Source: AC-32 sp036265535
GTDB lineage: Bacteria > Actinomycetota > Thermoleophilia > Gaiellales > Gaiellaceae
Assembly (NCBI GenBank): GCA_036265535.1
Contig: DATAOV010000100.1
Location: forward strand, 1-10,162
DNA: 10,162 bases
Reading direction: 5' to 3'
Shown here: positions 4,862 to 10,162 of the stretch, piece by piece
Layout: the number at the start of each line of letters is the position of its first letter
Numbering within the stretch: position 1 is the first letter of the stretch
Notes under the pieces: generated by a model
Databases searched by the model: none
What the model saw: only the letters and a program-made list of their open reading frames with translations
What the model was told of the DNA's origin: nothing
Made by a program: the position numbers and the translations under genes

Positions 4862-7800
4862 TCAGGTTGCGAACGCTAAAAGCTGGGCGAGCTGGGGCGC
4901 AGCGAGGAACTGCTCCTTTCGCCCATTCGCGAGGCCCGCGGTGAATGCGTCGATCGTGGCTCGCGCTCGAGCAAACGCCGCCTCGGCGCCGGCGTCGTCC
5001 CCTGCCGCGTAGAGAGATTCGGAGAGCGCTGCTGCTGCGTACCAGAGCGTCGGCGGATGCTTGAGACGCTCGGCCTCTTCGAGCGCTTGTCTCAGCGCGT
5101 CGATCGCCTCCGGCGCACGCCCGATGTCGCGGAGCGCGCGGCCGAAGACGAGACGAGACGTCGCGGTGTACTTGAGTCGTTGGTAGCGCTCGGCAAGCGC
5201 GATCGCCCTGCCCGCGAACTCCAGCGCCTCCTCAGGCCGGCCCGCTGCGAGGGCGACCTCTGCCCTAGCTCGTGCGATCCGAGTGATCCACAGCCACTGG
5301 TGCCAACCCTTCGTCTCCTCGGCGGCTGTCTGGAGCGCGGGCAGGCTTGCCTCGGCGCGCCCGACCTCCCCAAGCGCGATGTCGGAATAGACGAGGTCGA
5401 TCTTGCCGCTGACCTGGGAGCCGGGGAAGGCGGCTCGCTCTCCGAGGGCTATCGCCTCCTCGTTCTTCGTCCTCGCCTCGTCGACCTCGAACAGTTCATG
5501 CAAGACGCCTGCCCACATGTTGATCGCACGGGACGTGAAGCGCGGCAGCGGCTCGATCTCGCGCCCCTGTGCGACGACGCGCTCGAAGAGACCGAGCGCC
5601 TCTTCGTGGCGGCCGAGCCCGCTCAGCGAAAGAGCCAGCTGGGCGCCGCCGTTCACGAGCGGTCCGATGCTGTGCACCTCTGTGCCGAGCTCGTAAGCGC
5701 CACGCGCATTCTCCTCTGCTGCTTCGTAGGCACCGCGCCAGTAGTCGTTGAGGCTCAACCACTCCTGCGTCGAGGCGAGCTCGTGGCGGCGTGTACCGGG
5801 TCGCCAGATACGGACCGTCTCGCGTCCGTGTTCAGCCGCCGCTTCGAGGTCGCCGTCCATGTTCCCGGCACCGAGGAGGAAGGACAGCGCGCGGGCGCGA
5901 AGCTCTTCGTCGCCGAGCTCCTCTGCGAGGGTGCGTGCGAGCTCGCCGAAGCGATGTGCGCCCTCGGCGTCGGCGGACCAGAACGAGCTCTGAAAGCGAA
6001 GATAGAGCGCCTCGAAGCGGTCGGTACCTTCGAGCTCGACGAGGAGGGGGTCGAGCTCGGAGGCCGCGTCGGCGTACGCTCCCGCGCGCACGCGGGCGGC
6101 GGCGCGCTCGAGGCGGAGCCGGAGGCGGGTCTCCCTGTCCTCCTCGGGGACGAGCTCGAGTGCCCGGTCATAGAGGGTGATCGCCTCGGCGGGCCAGGCG
6201 CGCGTGGCGGCGAGCCGGAGGTAATGAAGCTCGCGTTCCGCGTCGGCCGCCTCGCGCCAGTGGAAGGCGAGAGTCGCGGCCGACTCTGCGACCCGGTCAC
6301 CGGCCGCGTGTTCGATGAAGCGGGCAACGGCCGCATGCCGCTCCCGTCGCACGGCCTTCGGAAGCGTCGCGTATGCGACCTCGCGAATGAGCATGTGCTT
6401 GAACGAAAATTCCTCGTCTCCTTGCACGCTGGTGGAAGGCTCGCGGCGAACGAGGTCGCGCTGCTCGAGCGATTCGAGCGCCTCGGCGATGCCGCTCGCA
6501 TCGCCGCGCAGGTACTCGAGGGCGCCCCGCCAGAAGACCTTGCCGATAACGGAGGCATCGAGGATCACCGAGCGCTCCTCGGGTGAAAGCCGGTCGATTC
6601 GAGCAGCGATGATGCCCTTCACGCTCGTCGGCAACTCGTCCGCGGAGCCCGCGGCGCGCTCGGCGAGCGAGGCGGCGAGCTCCTCGATGAAGAGCGGATT
6701 GCCCTCGGCAGTTTCTCCGAGGCGTTCGATGATGCCTTCGGCGACAGGCTCGACGCGGAGACTCAGAAGCGCGAGCGCGAGGCGAGCGGAGTCCGCGCCG
6801 CTCAGGGGCCGCAGGTCGAGCGCTGTGTAATTCGGACGGCCGCCGCCCCAGGCAGGGCGAACCTCGAGAAGCTCGTGGCGAGCAAGTGTTACGAGCAGCA
6901 ACGGGACGTCGCGCAGGCGGGCCGCGATCATTTCGACGAGGTCGAGGAGGCTTGGCTGCGCCCAGTGCATGTCCTCGAAGACGAGCATCGTCGGCTGCTC
7001 GCTCGCGAGCGCCTCGACGAAGCGCCTCACCGAGAAGAACAGCACAGGCGCCTCGACCGCGCCGGTGTCCTCGAGCCCGGTGAGTGCGGCGAGATGCGCC
7101 GCGACTTCCTCTCCGCCCCCGGGCAAGAGCGTCCTTACGGCCTGGTCGAGCTTCTCGCGAGCAAGCGGAACCGGGTCGGTCTCGAAGATTCCTGCCAGGT
7201 GGCTCAGCTGCTGCGCGAATGCGCCGTAGCCCGACGTCTGCCCGTACGGGAGTGAGCGACCGCGAAGCACGCGGCCATTCGACTGCTCGACGATCGCCCC
7301 GACCTCGCTGGTGAGGCGAGTCTTGCCGATCCCCGGCGGCCCGAAAATGGTGACGAGCTCGACACGGCCCGTCTCGGCGGCCTCATCCCAGATGGCGCGC
7401 AGCCGGGCGAGTTCGCGTTCTCGGCCGACCATCGCCACATCCGAACCCCTGCGCTCGTTGAACGCGAGCGCCTCGAGAGCACGCCACGCGAGGATCGGCT
7501 CCTCGCTGTCTTTCACCTGCGCCGATCCAACCTGCTCGTAGCGAATCGCCGACCGCGTCGAAGCATGCGTTGTCTCCCCGACGAGGACCGCGCCTCGCGG
7601 GGCGGCCGTTTGCAGCCGCTGGGCCGCGTTTACGGCGCTTCCCATCACGGTTGGACGGGCGTCGGGTCCGACCGAACCGAAGAAAACCTCGCCGGTGTTG
7701 ACGCCGACGCGGAGTGCGAAGCCTCCGAAATCACCCGCGTTCTCATCGGCGCAGCGCTGCATCTCGAGCGCAGCTCGCACGGCTCGCTCTGGATCGTCCT

Positions 7801-8128
7801 CATGTGCGACCGGGGCGCCGAAGACCGCCATGAGCGCGTCGCCGATCACCTTGTCAACGGAACCGCCGTAGCGCTCGACGATCTCGCCCAGCTTTGCCAT
7901 GCAGGAATCGACCAGCGTGCGCAGGTCCTCGGGGTCGGCCGTCTTCGAGAAGTTGGTGAAGCCGGAGATGTCCGCGAAAACGATCGTGGCCAGGCGGCGC
8001 TCCTCGCTGGGGAGTGGCCCGGGGGCGGCTTCGAGCGCAGCCCCGCAGTGGCCGCAGAAGCGCTGCCCGGAGGGGTTCTCCCCGCCGCAGGCGGGACAGC
8101 TTACGAGGTCGGTCAAGCTAGCCCACAT
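4862..8128 (-). CDS. Zinc-ribbon / class III adenylate cyclase / STAND ATPase / TPR signalling protein
   Basis: About 1,088 residues from ATG 8128 (an in-frame ATG at 8155 adds nine residues, but its GGGAG directly abuts the start and it would overlap the divergent kinase). Numbered from the 8155 start, the order is: zinc ribbon C20, C23, C34, C37; cyclase domain about 52-225 with metal Asp62 (FADISGFT) and Asp106 (GDALMAVFG), base-contacting Lys102 and VNAAQR with Asn176 and Arg180, so the domain should be catalytically competent. The second base-contacting position, usually Asp or Thr, is Ser (MGSAVN). An AAA/STAND ATPase follows with Walker A GPPGIGKT at 272-279 and Walker B LVFEDMHW at 391-398, then about 450 residues of helical TPR-like repeats to the end. 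No C-terminal DNA-binding helix-turn-helix is seen. Such proteins make cAMP under control of a nucleotide-driven switch; the input signal is unknown. A cytoplasmic location is expected because no membrane segments are visible. Confidence 0.93.
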   Translation of the reverse strand: MWASLTDLVSCPACGGENPSGQRFCGHCGAALEAAPGPLPSEERRLATIVFADISGFTNFSKTADPEDLRTLVDSCMAKLGEIVERYGGSVDKVIGDALMAVFGAPVAHEDDPERAVRAALEMQRCADENAGDFGGFALRVGVNTGEVFFGSVGPDARPTVMGSAVNAAQRLQTAAPRGAVLVGETTHASTRSAIRYEQVGSAQVKDSEEPILAWRALEALAFNERRGSDVAMVGRERELARLRAIWDEAAETGRVELVTIFGPPGIGKTRLTSEVGAIVEQSNGRVLRGRSLPYGQTSGYGAFAQQLSHLAGIFETDPVPLAREKLDQAVRTLLPGGGEEVAAHLAALTGLEDTGAVEAPVLFFSVRRFVEALASEQPTMLVFEDMHWAQPSLLDLVEMIAARLRDVPLLLVTLARHELLEVRPAWGGGRPNYTALDLRPLSGADSARLALALLSLRVEPVAEGIIERLGETAEGNPLFIEELAASLAERAAGSADELPTSVKGIIAARIDRLSPEERSVILDASVIGKVFWRGALEYLRGDASGIAEALESLEQRDLVRREPSTSVQGDEEFSFKHMLIREVAYATLPKAVRRERHAAVARFIEHAAGDRVAESAATLAFHWREAADAERELHYLRLAATRAWPAEAITLYDRALELVPEEDRETRLRLRLERAAARVRAGAYADAASELDPLLVELEGTDRFEALYLRFQSSFWSADAEGAHRFGELARTLAEELGDEELRARALSFLLGAGNMDGDLEAAAEHGRETVRIWRPGTRRHELASTQEWLSLNDYWRGAYEAAEENARGAYELGTEVHSIGPLVNGGAQLALSLSGLGRHEEALGLFERVVAQGREIEPLPRFTSRAINMWAGVLHELFEVDEARTKNEEAIALGERAAFPGSQVSGKIDLVYSDIALGEVGRAEASLPALQTAAEETKGWHQWLWITRIARARAEVALAAGRPEEALEFAGRAIALAERYQRLKYTATSRLVFGRALRDIGRAPEAIDALRQALEEAERLKHPPTLWYAAAALSESLYAAGDDAGAEAAFARARATIDAFTAGLANGRKEQFLAAPQLAQLLAFAT

Positions 8129-8148
8129 TGTCTCGTATGCTCGCCCGA

Positions 8149-9009
8149 ATGACATCTCCCGACGTGATCGCGGTCGGCGACGTCATGGTCGACGTGCACG
8201 CCCCGGCCGCCGCTACGGCTGGGCATGTCGTGGGCCAAATCCGGCTCCATGCCGGCGGCTCCGCTCCCAACGCCGCCGTCTGGGCAGCCGCTGCCGGGGC
8301 GCGGGCGACCGTCGTCGGGCGCGTTGGCGACGACTTTGCCGCCCGTGCCCTCCGCGGGGAGCTCGAGGCGCGCGGCGTCGATGCCCGCCTTGCGGTCGAC
8401 CCCGACCTTCCGACCGGATGCGTGCTCAGGCTCGGCGAGCGGATTCTCGGAGAGCGGGGGGCCAACACACGCCTCGATCCGAGCGACGTGCCCTCGACGC
8501 TCGCGGCCGGCGCCGTCCTTGTCTCCGGCTACGCTCTCCTGCAGGAGGACTCGGAAGCGGCGGCGGTGACAGCGCTCGAACGTGCACGCAGCGCCTGGAT
8601 CGCAGTTGACGGCGCATCCGCCCGTCTCCTCGAGCGCTACGGTCGCGAGCGCTTCCTCAGAGCCACCGCCGCAGCCACGGTGCTACTCGTCAACGCCGAC
8701 GAAGCGTTGGCTCTAACGGGCGAGGACCCGGAGCGTGCGGCAGAAGCGCTCGCCAACCGCTATCGCCTCGTCTGCGTCAAGCGGGGTGCCGGTGGTGCGG
8801 TTGCCTGTCTCGACGGGACGCTCCTGCGGACGAACGCGCCGCGGATCACTCTCGCCGACGTGAGCGGCGCGGGCGACGCGTTCGCCGGCGGCCTTCTCGC
8901 GGCGCTGGCAAGCGGCCGTCCGGTCGGCGTAGCGCTCGAGGAGGCCATCCACGCCGGTGCGGCGGCGGCCTCTTCGCACGATCTCTGGCCGTCACGTTCG
9001 ACTACGTGA
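8149..9009 (+). CDS. PfkB-family carbohydrate/nucleoside kinase
   Basis: A protein of 286 residues from ATG 8149. Seen: the N-terminal strand DVIAVGDVMVDV; the first PfkB signature around 36-65 (GGSAPNAAVWAAAAGA, VGRVGDDFAA); LLVNADEALALTG, which resembles the N-x-x-E substrate/phosphate region; and the second signature DVSGAGDAFAGG (Asp237-Asp243), with Asp243 the catalytic base and GAG the anion hole. The family phosphorylates sugars or nucleosides with ATP; ribokinase, fructokinase or 2-keto-3-deoxygluconate kinase are possible and cannot be separated here. Upstream ATG 8137 and TTG 8128 are in frame but would overlap the divergent cyclase gene. ATG 8149 leaves a 20-base divergent spacer with no clear ribosome-binding site, so leaderless translation is possible. 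The C-terminus is slightly short (ends SRSTT), but the core is complete. Confidence 0.9.
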   Translation: MTSPDVIAVGDVMVDVHAPAAATAGHVVGQIRLHAGGSAPNAAVWAAAAGARATVVGRVGDDFAARALRGELEARGVDARLAVDPDLPTGCVLRLGERILGERGANTRLDPSDVPSTLAAGAVLVSGYALLQEDSEAAAVTALERARSAWIAVDGASARLLERYGRERFLRATAAATVLLVNADEALALTGEDPERAAEALANRYRLVCVKRGAGGAVACLDGTLLRTNAPRITLADVSGAGDAFAGGLLAALASGRPVGVALEEAIHAGAAAASSHDLWPSRSTT

Positions 9010-9023
9010 GGCGTTACGGCTCA

Positions 9024-9842
9024 TCACTTCCGCGCCGTCGTCAGGACGACGTTTGCGTCGAGGACGAGGGCCCCGTCCCTCACGAACGACCGCCAGCCAG
9101 CCAATACGTCGCGCTCCAGCGCGGAGCGGCCCACGTCATCGATGTGTGCGACGGTGGCCGCCAGCGGCGTGCTGTAGACGTATTGCCAAAGAAACTCCCG
9201 GGGTTCCGGGAGGGTGACCGACAGCGGCTGCGACCGAACCTCGACATCGCGGAATCCCGCGCCGCTCGTCAGCTTCTCGAGCTCTTGCGGATCATGCAGC
9301 CAGAACACCGCTCCCACGAAGGCGGCGGCCTCGGGCGTCACGTGTCGCGCGAGCGCCTGCTCGACAGCTGCGAAGAGCGGCGGTGTCGGTCCGACCGTTG
9401 CAATGGCAAGCCGCCCGTCGAGAGCGAGAACACGATGCATCTCGCGTAGCGCTGACGCCTTGTCCGGCACGAACTGCAGGCCGAGCGAGCTGAGCACGAC
9501 GTCGAAGCCCGCGTCGGCGAGCGGCAACGACTCGGCGCTCGCCTCGTGCCACTCGATCGCAGCACCTGACGAGGAAACTACGCGCGCAACCGCCAGCATG
9601 GCGGGATTGATGTCCAGCCCGGCGACGGCACCGTCCGGACCGACCCGCTCGGCTGCGAGCCGCGCCACGAGACCAGTGCCGCACGCAACGTCGAGCACGC
9701 GGTCACCGGGGGCTAGCTCGACTGTGTCGAGCAGTACGGTCGCCCAGGCCATTCCGATCGTCGGGACGAAGTACCGTTCGTAGTTCTCAGCGGCGTTGTC
9801 GCCGTATTGGTTGAACGAGACCGCTGTCGTCGATGTGTTCAC
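9024..9842 (-). CDS. Class I SAM-dependent methyltransferase (UbiE/Methyltransf_11-like)
   Basis: 272 residues starting at GTG 9842, with GAGG five bases upstream inside a GTGAGGAGG run. The Rossmann SAM site is clear: motif I VLDVACGTG (residues 49-57), an acidic loop GLDINPAML (Asp77) that binds the ribose hydroxyls, ASAESLPLADAGFDVVLSSLGLQFV (motifs II/III) and an ALREMHRVLALDGRLAIAT strand-helix. This order is typical of UbiE-like small-molecule methyltransferases. The substrate is not deducible; the C-terminal third is the substrate part and shows no marker I recognise. It lies 7 bases downstream of a small zinc-ribbon gene on the same strand, so the two are probably cotranscribed. It converges on the PfkB kinase with 14 bases between stops and no evident terminator. 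Confidence 0.92.
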   Translation of the reverse strand: MNTSTTAVSFNQYGDNAAENYERYFVPTIGMAWATVLLDTVELAPGDRVLDVACGTGLVARLAAERVGPDGAVAGLDINPAMLAVARVVSSSGAAIEWHEASAESLPLADAGFDVVLSSLGLQFVPDKASALREMHRVLALDGRLAIATVGPTPPLFAAVEQALARHVTPEAAAFVGAVFWLHDPQELEKLTSGAGFRDVEVRSQPLSVTLPEPREFLWQYVYSTPLAATVAHIDDVGRSALERDVLAGWRSFVRDGALVLDANVVLTTARK

Positions 9843-9849
9843 TGCCTCC

Positions 9850-10162
9850 TCACTTCTCCGGTGAACCGTTTCTCCCGCCGCCGTTCATGAATTTCTTCCG
9901 AGCAGTATCCGCTCGAGATCGGGACGTGGCAATGGCTGTGAAGCGCTGGTTCCGCCGGCATTGCTTACATCGTGGATAGCGGCCGTCGTACATCGAGCCC
10001 ATGCGGTGGAAGGCTGTGCGGAGCTTGTGCTCACCGCAAACAGTGCAGCGCTTGTAAACAACGCCCTCAAGCTGCCGCCTCGGCCACTCTGATGCCTCGT
10101 CAGGGTCAGCCCATTCGGGCAAAGCGGCAAGAATCTCGGGCGAAAGACGGGAAGCTTGGCTG
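9850..10162 (-). CDS. Small zinc-ribbon protein, 5' end off window (hypothetical)
   Basis: The frame is open to the right edge. Although a TTG at 10122 could start a 90-residue protein, the upstream codons read as plausible protein (RLSPEILAALPEWADPDEA), so the gene probably begins outside the window. It has two C-x2-C pairs about 22 residues apart (KRCTVCGEHK and PRCKQCRRN; C26, C29, C52, C55 counted from the TTG), with a basic C-terminal tail. This looks like the four-cysteine zinc ribbon found at the start of HNH-type or phage-associated proteins, but no HNH motif follows. Nucleic-acid binding is a guess from the basic tail. Confidence 0.6.
   Translation of the reverse strand, partial: SQASRLSPEILAALPEWADPDEASEWPRRQLEGVVYKRCTVCGEHKLRTAFHRMGSMYDGRYPRCKQCRRNQRFTAIATSRSRADTARKKFMNGGGRNGSPEK

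Noticed and set aside
5057..6586. Long 509-residue plus-strand ORF inside the cyclase-ATPase gene
   Set aside because: It is antisense to the TPR/ATPase region. High-GC coding bias removes stops from the opposite strand, and no family motif is visible.
7565..8152. 195-residue plus-strand ORF upstream of the PfkB kinase
   Set aside because: It is antisense to the cyclase catalytic domain, whose motifs are unambiguous.

Overview
The window is GC-rich, with strong G/C third-position bias, few classical Shine-Dalgarno/promoter signals and very large cyclase-ATPase-TPR proteins. Together these suggest a high-GC soil or sediment actinobacterium (Thermoleophilia/Solirubrobacter-Gaiella-like would fit). 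That assignment is inference from composition and protein style, not from a marker gene.

Layout: (1) 1-1091, minus strand: one long reading frame that ordinary gene calling breaks into three pieces because it holds two in-frame TGA codons. Read through, it is a MerB-like (alkylmercury lyase fold) domain joined to a class III nucleotidyl cyclase domain that runs off the left edge. The two TGA codons fall where MerB has its two key active-site cysteines (Cys96 and Cys159 of E. coli plasmid MerB). Each TGA is followed, at the correct distance, by an RNA hairpin that meets the bacterial SECIS rules. The best reading is a double-selenocysteine MerB-cyclase fusion, and this is the main discovery in the window. 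(2) 1092-1346: a 255-base gap rich in inverted repeats, with a possible 52-residue cysteine-rich ORF bounded by a 9-bp direct repeat. (3) 1347-4832: a LysR regulator diverging from a two-gene operon made of an MBL-fold, persulfide-dioxygenase-like protein and an MFS transporter fused to a rhodanese domain. The genes overlap by ATGA, and the operon looks like sulfane-sulfur handling and export/import. (4) 4834-4861: a strong bidirectional terminator between convergent genes. (5) 4862-8128, minus: a zinc-ribbon, class III cyclase, STAND ATPase, TPR signalling protein of about 1,088 residues. (6) 8149-9009, plus: a divergent PfkB-family sugar/nucleoside kinase. (7) 9024-10162, minus: a class I SAM-dependent methyltransferase, preceded in the same orientation by a small zinc-ribbon protein whose frame stays open to the right edge.

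How they may work together: two separate cyclase proteins suggest heavy cyclic-nucleotide signalling. The seleno-MerB-cyclase fusion suggests a thiol/selenol-reactive sensor or enzyme (mercury, organometal or another soft electrophile) coupled to nucleotide cyclisation. The adjacent LysR/MBL/MFS-rhodanese block deals with reactive sulfur. A functional link between the two is only a proximity argument. The selenocysteine claim also requires selA/selB/selC/selD elsewhere in the genome, which this window cannot show.
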